NCBI GenBank assembly: GCA_002779045.1
Contig: PEXO01000177.1
Coordinates: 1-5,984 of the forward strand
DNA from: Elusimicrobia bacterium CG08_land_8_20_14_0_20_59_10
Lineage (GTDB): Bacteria; Elusimicrobiota; Elusimicrobia; Elusimicrobiales; UBA9959
Direction of reading: 5' to 3'
DNA: 5,984 nucleotides
Positions 1-5,984 of this stretch are shown here, piece after piece (the first letter of the stretch is position 1; each line of letters opens with the position of its first letter). The position numbers and the translations under genes are program-made. The notes under the pieces are model-generated. The model was given only the letters and a program-made list of their open reading frames with translations, was not told the origin of the DNA and searched no databases.

Positions 1-1130
1 TCCACCTGGCCGAGGCCGGGGTGGACAGGGCCAAGTGGAAGCTGCTTGAGACCAACGATATGTGGTTCGTGCTTTCCTCCGCCACTATCGCCGGCTACAA
101 CTTCGACAAGGTGTATTCCGATGTGGGCGGCGGTACCTACACCATACAGATGTCCTCCCATCCCACGGACCAGGATATGCGCGTAGTGGAATCAGTGGGG
201 CGGGACTCCACCGGCAACGAGATCCGCCGCATAAAGGTGGTGCTGAAGAACGAAAACGCCGCGGATTTCGCCGCCAGGGCGCAGAACCTTGTGTCGAATA
301 CCGGCGGCAACGACCATATAGAATGGGGGCCTGTAGTCTCCGGCAACAGCATAGACGCTACCGCGCGCACCTTCCCGCGGCATTACAGCGCCGGCCACGT
401 GACTCCGCAGGACGGCGGCTCCACCACCGCCGGCACGGACGACGTTTACTGGTGGTCGTACTCCGACGTCCCCAAGATACCTAACATTAAGTTCGCTAAT
501 TACCTTTCTTCAGCCACCGACAGCGGCGATGCCCCGGACGGCTGCGGCAACGGTACCGACTCAACATATTATTTTGTGGGGGATGCCAAATTTGTAGGCT
601 GCTCGGACACGTCCAATCAATCCTATTATATAACCGGGGACGCGACTTTCGCCTCCGGCAAAAGCGGCGGGAATTTTATAGTAGGCAGCGTTATCATGCT
701 CGGGAATTTCATCGTTTCCGGCAGCGGCGGGGCCAATGGGAAATATGACGCCCACCTGCCGCGGGATGCCTGGATGGAGTACGGCCATGACGCTACCACC
801 TGGGCTCATTACCTGACTTTCGACCCCGACGCGCCGGCCACCTATGCCCAAGCCGTCAGCGGGAATTACCACGCCGACAATCATACCTATGAACTGGACA
901 ATGTGCTGATCCACGGCTTCATGTATACCGGGGGGAGCGAGGGCCTTACGGGCGGCGGCAACTGCAACCTCAACGGCGTCCTTTTGAGCAACCAGGACGC
1001 CACCATGGGCACCTCTACCATGGGCATTTATTACGACGACCAGGTGGCGGCCGACATACAGATACAGGGCATTACGATAGTGCAGATTTCCTGGTACGAG
1101 GTTAAAGGCGAGTGGCCTTCCGGCCTGTGA
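1..1130 (+). CDS. Type IV pilus PilX-like / pilin-type surface protein, 5'-truncated
   Basis: The frame is open from the first base (first full codon at 3) and ends at TGA 1128-1130, so the start lies upstream. A GTG at 21 is in frame but is unlikely to be the start, because the codons just before it encode HLAEAG. That continues into VDRAKWKL, the AEAG(V/L)xxA pattern found after the N-terminal membrane helix of PilX-type minor pilins. The prepilin cleavage site and helix would be upstream. The remainder (about 350 residues) is rich in Gly, Ser, Thr, Asp and Tyr and has no membrane segment. Its middle carries short beta-like repeats: YYFVGDAKF then YYITGDATF 19 residues later, then GNFIV twice, 11 residues apart. 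The end (NVLIHGFMYTGG ... NLNGVLLSNQ ... GIYYDDQ) resembles the 'inner strand, outer strand, tyrosine-Asp' tail of PilX-like proteins. Three Cys codons (543, 600, 963) could form a disulfide. Expected role: minor pilin or pseudopilin exported to the envelope. Pilin class is a family-level inference; exact identity is unknown. Confidence 0.72.
   Translation, partial: HLAEAGVDRAKWKLLETNDMWFVLSSATIAGYNFDKVYSDVGGGTYTIQMSSHPTDQDMRVVESVGRDSTGNEIRRIKVVLKNENAADFAARAQNLVSNTGGNDHIEWGPVVSGNSIDATARTFPRHYSAGHVTPQDGGSTTAGTDDVYWWSYSDVPKIPNIKFANYLSSATDSGDAPDGCGNGTDSTYYFVGDAKFVGCSDTSNQSYYITGDATFASGKSGGNFIVGSVIMLGNFIVSGSGGANGKYDAHLPRDAWMEYGHDATTWAHYLTFDPDAPATYAQAVSGNYHADNHTYELDNVLIHGFMYTGGSEGLTGGGNCNLNGVLLSNQDATMGTSTMGIYYDDQVAADIQIQGITIVQISWYEVKGEWPSGL
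1098..1102 (+). promoter_or_regulatory. Probable ribosome binding site for the gene starting at 1112
   Basis: GAGGT lies inside the end of the upstream pilin-like gene, 9 bases before GTG 1112. It is the best Shine-Dalgarno-like match near the three in-frame candidate starts (GTG 1112, GTG 1127, ATG 1142); the other two have no convincing purine-rich motif at the right distance. This decides the start chosen here, though GTG 1127 overlaps the upstream TGA as GTGA and could be used through translational coupling. Confidence 0.5.
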
Positions 1131-3421
1131 GTGCCACCGGTATGGTCCGTTCAGCCTGGTATGGTCCGGCCGGAATACGCGGCCTGCTTGGAGAGGACCC
1201 CCTTTACCGCTGTGTTTCTGGCGGGAGCAGGCTCTTCCGTCTCAAACTCCTTTTCTTCATTTCCGGCGCCGGGGGGCTGGCTTTCGAAGTTCTTTTAACC
1301 CGGCTCTATTCCAATATCGCGGGCTCTACCGCGTCGGCCATGACCGCCGTTTTTGCCGTGTTCATACTGGTGCTGGCCCTCGGCTCCTGGCTGGGAAGCC
1401 TGCTCCTGCCTTTTCTCCGGCGTCCCCTCCCGGCCCTTGCCGTCGTTAACCTTTGCGCCGGGCTGTTGGGACGCCTGGCGGTCTGGCTGCTTCTCGGGCA
1501 TGGCGATATAATGAGCTCCGCGCAGGCCCTTGCGCTTATCGCGCTGGTCGCCGTTCCGATGGGAATTAGTTTCCCGGTTATAATCAGCGCTCTGAAAGGC
1601 GGGGACAAGGCGGGGGATGAGGCCGCCGCTCTGTACGCGGTAAATACGGCCGGCGGGGCTTTCGGGGCGTTCGCCTGCGGTTTTGCGCTGCTCTGGCTGT
1701 TAGGCGTTTCCGGGACCGCCGATCTTGCGCTGGGAATGTATGCTGTCGCGGCCCTGTTGTGTTTCGCGGTGCCCGGAGCCGGGGACCTGCCCCGGCACGT
1801 CGGGGTCCCGCCGGAGAAAAGTCCGTCATTTCCAGCCGCGCCTTTCCTGGCCCTGGTCTTCCTGGCCGGCGCGCTGTCGCTGTGTTATGAACTGCTCTGG
1901 GGAAGGGTGGCTAAATTCTACCTGGGAGACCGGACCATGGCCATTTCGCTGCTGCTGGCCATCTACCTGTCCTGCCTTGTCCTGGGCTGCTATCTGGCCC
2001 GTTTCGCGGGCCGCCGCCGGGGCGGCCGGCGCAACGCCTTCCTCATCGCAGGTTCACTGCTTTCCATTTCCGCATTCCTGCACCCGGCCGGCGCCGGGCT
2101 GGTCCATGCTATAGTCGGCGGCGCGCTGTTCCCGTCCTGGCTGCCGGGGAGCGGCGGCGCAGGCAGGATAGCCCTTACCCTCCTGGCCATGGGGCCGGGC
2201 GTGGTGGCACTGGGCGCCGTTTTTCCGGTGCTGCTCCAGGCGGCCGAGACGGAGAAAGGGCGGCCAGGCAGGCTTTCCGGCCTGCTGTTCGCGGCCAGCT
2301 CTCTCGGCGCCGCGCTCGGAGCGGTGTATGGTGGGCTGTGGCTGCCCGCAAGGATAGGGACTGCTCATGGTTTCATCGCCGCCTCAGGCGTGGCGGTGCT
2401 GGCCGCGCTTGCCTGTTTTACCGCGCTGCTGAAAGCCAGGCGGCTGGCCGCCGCGGCCGGCGCAAGTTTAGCGGCCCTGGCCTTAGGCTGGTCTCTCTCG
2501 CCGAAAGATTTCATCTTCCTCAAGTCCGGGGAAACCCTGATAGAGAGCAATGAGGATGAATACGGCATCCAGGTAGCGGTACGCGGCCCCTACGGGCTGA
2601 AGGTCCGCAATAACCGGCTCAGCCTGGTAAACCCGCTCGGCAGCCCCTCCACCAGCTATGCGCAGGAAACCCCCGCTTACTTCTCCTGCCTGCTAGCCCG
2701 CCGCTGCGAGAGCGTGCTCAATATCGGCACCGGGTTCGGCCTTACGGCCGGGGCCTTCCTCCAGGCGGAGGGCGTCCGGACGGTGCGTACCATAGAAATA
2801 CTGCCGTTCATCCTGCGTATCCAGTCCCTCTTTCAGCGTTATAATTCCGGCTACTTCAGGGACGGCCGCGTTGAGCTCCTGGCCGGAGACGGCCGCCGCC
2901 TGCTGGCCGCGGAGGACCGCAATTACGACGTTATCAGCGTGAACGTGCTTGACCCGTACCTGCCGGGCTCCTCGTCGCTTTTTACCGTGGACTTCTGGCG
3001 GCTGGCAAAGTCACGGCTGAACCCCGGCGGCGCTTACACACAGCTCATACACGGACCCGATATTCTGCTGCTTTCCCGCGGGCTCCGCTCGGTGTTCTCT
3101 ACCGTGCTGTATTTCCCGGCTTACGGCAGGGATTTCAATATAGTCGCTTTCTCCGAGCCGCTTAAGGACATGCCACTTAACATGGAAAGGGCAGGCCCGC
3201 ATATGCTCGCTGAATTGCGGCGGCTAGGGGTGAGCGACCCGCGCGTTTTTTTAAGCGAGGCCGTCCGGTATTCCCGCGAGTTCGAGAAAAAACTTAACGG
3301 GGAGACGGGCTTTGCTCCGCCGTACCTCCACTCCGACGACCGCCCGGTACTTGAATACCGCTGGGCGCAGGGAGTCCCTTCTATTTCCATTTTTGACTCC
3401 CTCCAGGCCGACCGCCTATGA
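1112..3421 (+). CDS. Fused polytopic membrane / spermidine-synthase-like protein (first of pair)
   Basis: This is a 769-residue protein of the family usually labelled 'fused MFS/spermidine synthase'; its cellular function is not established. Residues 1-42 are a non-membrane leader. Residues 43-461 contain about 12-14 hydrophobic helices in two related halves, each opening with an E-x4-R helix (E59/R64 and E260/R265). Residues 470-680 form a Rossmann domain of spermidine-synthase type. It has a glycine-rich loop at 535-547 (VLNIGTGFGLTAG), E562 for the nucleotide ribose, and DGRR at 593-596. The YDVI strand at 605-608 is followed by N611 and D614 where true synthases have two Asp. LFTVDFW (623-629) and a DDRPVLEY motif (742-749) are also typical of the family. 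Loss of the first Asp, the usual catalytic base, argues against plain putrescine aminopropyl transfer. A SAM-like ligand is still likely. The start is GTG 1112, chosen on the RBS; 1127 and 1142 remain possible. The gene overlaps both neighbours. Confidence 0.85.
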   Translation: MAFRPVSATGMVRSAWYGPAGIRGLLGEDPLYRCVSGGSRLFRLKLLFFISGAGGLAFEVLLTRLYSNIAGSTASAMTAVFAVFILVLALGSWLGSLLLPFLRRPLPALAVVNLCAGLLGRLAVWLLLGHGDIMSSAQALALIALVAVPMGISFPVIISALKGGDKAGDEAAALYAVNTAGGAFGAFACGFALLWLLGVSGTADLALGMYAVAALLCFAVPGAGDLPRHVGVPPEKSPSFPAAPFLALVFLAGALSLCYELLWGRVAKFYLGDRTMAISLLLAIYLSCLVLGCYLARFAGRRRGGRRNAFLIAGSLLSISAFLHPAGAGLVHAIVGGALFPSWLPGSGGAGRIALTLLAMGPGVVALGAVFPVLLQAAETEKGRPGRLSGLLFAASSLGAALGAVYGGLWLPARIGTAHGFIAASGVAVLAALACFTALLKARRLAAAAGASLAALALGWSLSPKDFIFLKSGETLIESNEDEYGIQVAVRGPYGLKVRNNRLSLVNPLGSPSTSYAQETPAYFSCLLARRCESVLNIGTGFGLTAGAFLQAEGVRTVRTIEILPFILRIQSLFQRYNSGYFRDGRVELLAGDGRRLLAAEDRNYDVISVNVLDPYLPGSSSLFTVDFWRLAKSRLNPGGAYTQLIHGPDILLLSRGLRSVFSTVLYFPAYGRDFNIVAFSEPLKDMPLNMERAGPHMLAELRRLGVSDPRVFLSEAVRYSREFEKKLNGETGFAPPYLHSDDRPVLEYRWAQGVPSISIFDSLQADRL
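1137..1168 (+). repeat. Short tandem direct repeat at the 5' end of the first fused gene
   Basis: GGTATGGTCCG occurs at 1139-1149 and again at 1158-1168, a 19-base offset. Extending two bases leftward gives 13-base copies (1137-1149 and 1156-1168) with one mismatch. Each copy contains an ATG, but only the first (1142) is in the reading frame of the gene. The offset is not a multiple of three, so the repeat is not a peptide repeat. It sits just after the stop codon of the pilin-like gene. It may be a small duplication scar or an mRNA element; no function is claimed. Confidence 0.55.
3418..3421 (+). other. ATGA start/stop overlap coupling the two fused genes
   Basis: The ATG of the downstream gene (3418-3420) overlaps the TGA stop of the upstream gene (3419-3421). 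Upstream there is only a weak AGG at 3405-3407, about 10 bases away. Translation of the second gene therefore probably relies on ribosomes finishing the first, which would keep the two proteins at linked levels. Confidence 0.8.
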
Positions 3422-5964
3422 ATCCCGTCAACCTGCTTTTGCTTTTATCCGTGCTCTCCGGCGCCGGCGGCGTGGCCTGCGAGGTGCTCTATTTGCGCTC
3501 CCTGACCACTTTCCTGGGCGATATGTACTATGTCCATGCCGCGCTGGTGGCGGTTTTTCTGCTGGGCCTGGGGCTGGGGGCGTGGGCCGCGCACCGCTTC
3601 GCTTCCCGCCTGCATATCTTCGAGCTGGCCGCTGGCGCTTACGCTTTCGCTTTCCCGGCGCTGACGCGGGCTTACGAGGCCTCGCCCCTGGCTGCGCTGC
3701 TGCCTCATCCCGGCGCGCAGGCCGTGCTGGCTTCCGCGCTGCTGCTGGCCGTTCCGGCGGTAGCGGCGGGGTTCGCCGTGCCGCTGTTCGCCGCTTACCT
3801 GCAGCGGCAGGGGAAGGGGAACTCTCCGCTGCACCTGGCATACGGCCTCTACAATATCGGGGCCGCCGCGGGTCTGCTGCTGATGGAATTCGCCGCGGTC
3901 CGTTATTTCGGGGTTGTGATCTCGCTGCGGCTGCTGGGCGCGCTTAGCCTGGCCTGCGGCCTGCTGCTGTGGCTGCGCCCCGGCCTGCGCGAGGCGGAAC
4001 CTGAACCGCCGGGCGCGCCCGCCCCCGCCCTCCGACAGGGCACTGCCCTGTTCCTGGCCAGCCTGGGCGGGGCGCTGTTCTCGGCTTTTTTTCTTAAGGT
4101 CGGCTATTGTATATTCCTGCCCAGCCGCGAGAATTTCGCCGTCTGCACCGCGGCCACGCTGTTTTCTATTACGGCCGGGACCTGGCTGGTCCGCCGCCGG
4201 AAAACGGGGTTCGCGGACTGCGCGCTCCTTTCGGCTTTCGGCATCGGTGCTGTCTATGCCGCTTTCCCTCTGCTGGAGAAATTCTATTACGGCCTTCTGG
4301 GCGGGGTGTCTTCGGAGGCGGCCGCGGTCTCGCTTAAACTGTTCTTCGCTTTCCTGCTGGGCGGCCTGCCGGTACTGTGGTTCTGGGGAGCCATACCGGC
4401 GCTTGTCGGCTCGTCCCCGCGCCTGGCGCGCGACAGCGGGCGGCTGCTGCTGGTTTCCGGCCTGGGGAACGCCGCCGGGCTGCTGCTTTACACTTTTTTA
4501 ATCCACCCGCGGTTCGAACTTTTTACGGCTCCCGCTATCGGCGCCGCCCTGCTGGTTTTGGCGGCCATAGTGTACGAAGGCCCCGGTTTCGTCCCGAGGC
4601 GCCTGCTGATCCTGTGCGCGGCCGCCCTGCTGTGCTGGAGGGTGGCGGGCCTGCCGCAGGGGCTGGTGTACGCGGCCAAATCAAAGCATGAACCCGGTGC
4701 CGCGATGATACACTTCAAGTCCGCCTCCGACAATGTTACCTATGTCCGGGGCCGTAAGCATTCGTCAATAATACATAACGGCGTGGGAGGCATACAGTTC
4801 GGGACCTCAGATAACGCCAATATCTCCGAGACCGTCTTCGGCGTGCTTCCCGCCCTGGCGGCCCCGAGAAAAGAAAGAGCCCTCGTTTTGGGCCTGGGTA
4901 CCGGCATAACGGCCGGGACGGTGGCCGCCCTGTTCGGGCATACGGATATAGTGGAGATCAACGGCGCCTGCCTGCCCCTGCTGCCCGTCATTTCCGGCGC
5001 GAACCTGTACCTGTCCCGCAATCCCCGGGCCTCCATCTTCCACGACGACGGGCGCAGGTTCCTGGCCCGTCCCCGCCCGCCGTACGACGCGATAGTCAGC
5101 ACGCTGCCCCCGCCCGACTACGCGGCCGCGGCCAAACTGCATACGCTGGAGTTCTACGACCTGGTGAAGCGGGCCCTCGCGCCGGACGGCGTTTACCTGC
5201 TCTGGTTCACTTACCTCGATATGTCGGACGCCGGGGTGGAAACGATACTGGCCACCCTGTCCCGGAGTTTCCGGCATTGCGGGCTTGTGCTTGCGCGCGC
5301 TAACTATTACGTGCTCATCTGTTCCAATTCCGAAGTGAAACTGCGTTCAGCCGCCGCGGCCTGGCTGCCGCGGGAGGTGCAAAAAGCGGTGGAGGCCGGC
5401 ACCAGCGGCGCGGATCCCTTCATGCATCTCAATAATATCCTGCTAACCGGGGATATCTTCCCGCGCCCGGCCCTGGCGGCAGTAACGCCTAACCGCGACG
5501 ATCTGCCGCTGCTGGAATTCCAGATAACCGCCGCGCGGTATAAAAAAGAACCGCCGGTGGACCAGGTGGTCATGAGCCCGGGAGCCTACAATATACGGCT
5601 GCGCCGCCTGGAAGACCCCCGCTTCCTTGAGCAGGCGCTGGTCATTTCCTATACGCATCCCGTATTGTTCCAGCGGTCCGTTCTGCCGGTACTGGCCCGC
5701 CGGCCGGCCCTGCTGCTGCGGTTCCTGGACCGGCTGGAGGCGAGGTTCGGACGCAAATGGGGGTCGGATAATTGGCTGCAAATGGCGCTCCTTGCCGCGC
5801 AGGCAAAGGATCTTGGCCGCGCGCAGCGCTATTGCGAGGTTGCCGTAAGCCGCGACCCGCTGAATTTCAAGGCCGTGATGATGCTGGCCCGGCTGTATGC
5901 CGCGCGCGGGGATCAGAAAAAAGCCGGGCTCTGGCGGATGAGGGCGCGTGTATTAGGAAGTTGA
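3418..5964 (+). CDS. Fused polytopic membrane / degenerate spermidine-synthase-like protein with TPR tail (second of pair)
   Basis: This 848-residue protein has the same architecture as its upstream neighbour but low visible identity to it. Residues 5-410 hold about 12-14 hydrophobic helices. The first carries CEVLYLR (E22/R27), the family signature. The matching helix of the second half reads FSAFFLK, with S222 and K227 in place of Glu and Arg. Residues 430-640 form the Rossmann domain: glycine loop ALVLGLGTGITAG (488-500), E513, DDGRR (543-547) and YDAIVS (556-561). It continues with T562 and P565 in the slots of both active-site Asp of spermidine synthases, then LHTLEFY. DDLPLLEF (694-701) is the family's C-terminal motif. 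Residues about 784-814 and 815-845 look like two TPR units (helix pairs with DPLN at the turn), a likely protein-docking tail. Nucleotide binding may persist, but aminopropyl transfer is improbable. It could be a regulatory or partner subunit of the upstream protein, or an enzyme with another substrate. The start is the ATG of the ATGA overlap, directly before the first membrane helix. Confidence 0.87.
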   Translation: MNPVNLLLLLSVLSGAGGVACEVLYLRSLTTFLGDMYYVHAALVAVFLLGLGLGAWAAHRFASRLHIFELAAGAYAFAFPALTRAYEASPLAALLPHPGAQAVLASALLLAVPAVAAGFAVPLFAAYLQRQGKGNSPLHLAYGLYNIGAAAGLLLMEFAAVRYFGVVISLRLLGALSLACGLLLWLRPGLREAEPEPPGAPAPALRQGTALFLASLGGALFSAFFLKVGYCIFLPSRENFAVCTAATLFSITAGTWLVRRRKTGFADCALLSAFGIGAVYAAFPLLEKFYYGLLGGVSSEAAAVSLKLFFAFLLGGLPVLWFWGAIPALVGSSPRLARDSGRLLLVSGLGNAAGLLLYTFLIHPRFELFTAPAIGAALLVLAAIVYEGPGFVPRRLLILCAAALLCWRVAGLPQGLVYAAKSKHEPGAAMIHFKSASDNVTYVRGRKHSSIIHNGVGGIQFGTSDNANISETVFGVLPALAAPRKERALVLGLGTGITAGTVAALFGHTDIVEINGACLPLLPVISGANLYLSRNPRASIFHDDGRRFLARPRPPYDAIVSTLPPPDYAAAAKLHTLEFYDLVKRALAPDGVYLLWFTYLDMSDAGVETILATLSRSFRHCGLVLARANYYVLICSNSEVKLRSAAAAWLPREVQKAVEAGTSGADPFMHLNNILLTGDIFPRPALAAVTPNRDDLPLLEFQITAARYKKEPPVDQVVMSPGAYNIRLRRLEDPRFLEQALVISYTHPVLFQRSVLPVLARRPALLLRFLDRLEARFGRKWGSDNWLQMALLAAQAKDLGRAQRYCEVAVSRDPLNFKAVMMLARLYAARGDQKKAGLWRMRARVLGS
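5764..5952 (+). other. TPR-like repeat pair at the C terminus of the second fused protein
   Basis: About 62 residues form two helix-turn-helix units of about 31 to 34 residues. The first runs from SDNWLQMALLAAQAKDLGRA to AVSRDPLN; the second is FKAVMMLARLYAARGDQKKAG. The alternating small and hydrophobic positions (A-LA-A, AR-YAARGD) and the DPLN turn fit TPR or Sel1-like folds, which bind partner proteins. The first fused protein ends shortly after its DDRPVLEY motif and has no such tail. Confidence 0.65.
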
Positions 5965-5972
5965 CCCGCTTA

Positions 5973-5984
5973 TGTTCACCATAG
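5973..5984 (+). CDS. Possible start of the next gene (only MFTI visible)
   Basis: Eight bases after the stop of the second fused gene, ATG 5973 opens a frame that runs off the window. AGGAAG at 5955-5960, inside the end of the preceding gene, lies 12 bases upstream, a slightly long but usable ribosome-binding distance. The close spacing would extend the same transcription unit. With four codons visible, no product can be named and the start may be false. Confidence 0.3.
   Translation, partial: CSP

Noticed and set aside
21..23. GTG 21 as the true start of the pilin-type gene
   Set aside because: The frame is open upstream and encodes HLAEAG, part of the motif that normally follows the pilin helix, so the gene most likely begins before the window.
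563..640. AT-rich patches resembling a -10 promoter box (e.g. tattat)
   Set aside because: They fall in Tyr codons of the repeated YY motifs in the pilin-type gene, with no paired -35 element.
2008..2030. GC-rich inverted repeat (gccgcc / ggcggc) that could form a hairpin
   Set aside because: It lies in the middle of the first fused gene, encodes an Arg/Gly-rich loop, has no T-tract after it, and is expected by chance in such GC-rich codons.
3428..3841. 137- and 129-codon open frames on the - strand opposite the second fused gene
   Set aside because: Low-complexity Arg/Pro/Ala or Gln/Arg composition typical of the antisense of GC-rich membrane-protein codons; the + strand frame has clear family motifs.
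3312..3947. 211-codon open frame on the + strand spanning the junction of the two fused genes
   Set aside because: It is Arg/Ala/Gly-rich out-of-frame sequence over two well-supported coding regions joined by a clean ATGA overlap; no recognisable domain.
4740..5277. Overlapping 120- and 156-codon - strand frames opposite the Rossmann domain
   Set aside because: The + strand encodes the nucleotide-binding motifs of the spermidine-synthase-like domain; the antisense frames show no domain and arise from GC bias.
1112..5964. Naming the fused genes speE (spermidine synthase)
   Set aside because: Active-site aspartates are replaced and both proteins carry large membrane domains, so the gene symbol would imply an unsupported function.

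Overview
The window is a dense, GC-rich stretch of bacterial DNA, read entirely on the + strand. It holds one 5'-truncated gene and two complete large genes that overlap end to start, so they are probably one transcription unit. No RNA gene, mobile element, CRISPR array, terminator or gene-free stretch over about 100 bases was seen. A pilin-type secreted protein and large polytopic membrane proteins point to a Gram-negative-type bacterium with type IV pilus or type II secretion machinery. High GC, overlapping genes and this gene mix fit groups such as Elusimicrobiota, Omnitrophota, deltaproteobacteria or Planctomycetes. The phylum cannot be fixed from this sequence; Elusimicrobiota is only a guess.

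Layout. (1) Bases 1-1130: the C-terminal part of a PilX-like, pilin-type protein. The window begins inside or just after its N-terminal helix, at an AEAG motif, and the rest is a glycine-, serine- and tyrosine-rich domain that looks beta-repetitive. (2) Bases 1112-3421: a 769-residue fusion of a roughly 12-14-helix membrane domain with a spermidine-synthase-like Rossmann domain. (3) Bases 3418-5964: an 848-residue second protein of the same fused architecture, strongly diverged from the first and carrying a C-terminal TPR pair. The next gene may begin at 5973.

Junctions. Gene 1 and gene 2 overlap by 19 bases if gene 2 starts at GTG 1112, or share a GTGA overlap if it starts at 1127. Genes 2 and 3 share an ATGA overlap. 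Translational coupling is likely.

Function. Both fused proteins keep the glycine-rich nucleotide-binding loop, the ribose-binding Glu and the adenine-side Asp of the aminopropyltransferase fold. They depart from real spermidine synthases at the two active-site aspartates: Asn then Asp in gene 2, Thr then Pro in gene 3. Ordinary spermidine synthesis is therefore doubtful, especially for gene 3. The membrane half of gene 2 is a visible internal duplication; gene 3 has the same plan but its second half has lost the marker Glu. An adjacent pair of diverged paralogues behind a pilin-like gene is the most interesting aspect of the window. A link between them and the pilus or cell surface is inference from position only.
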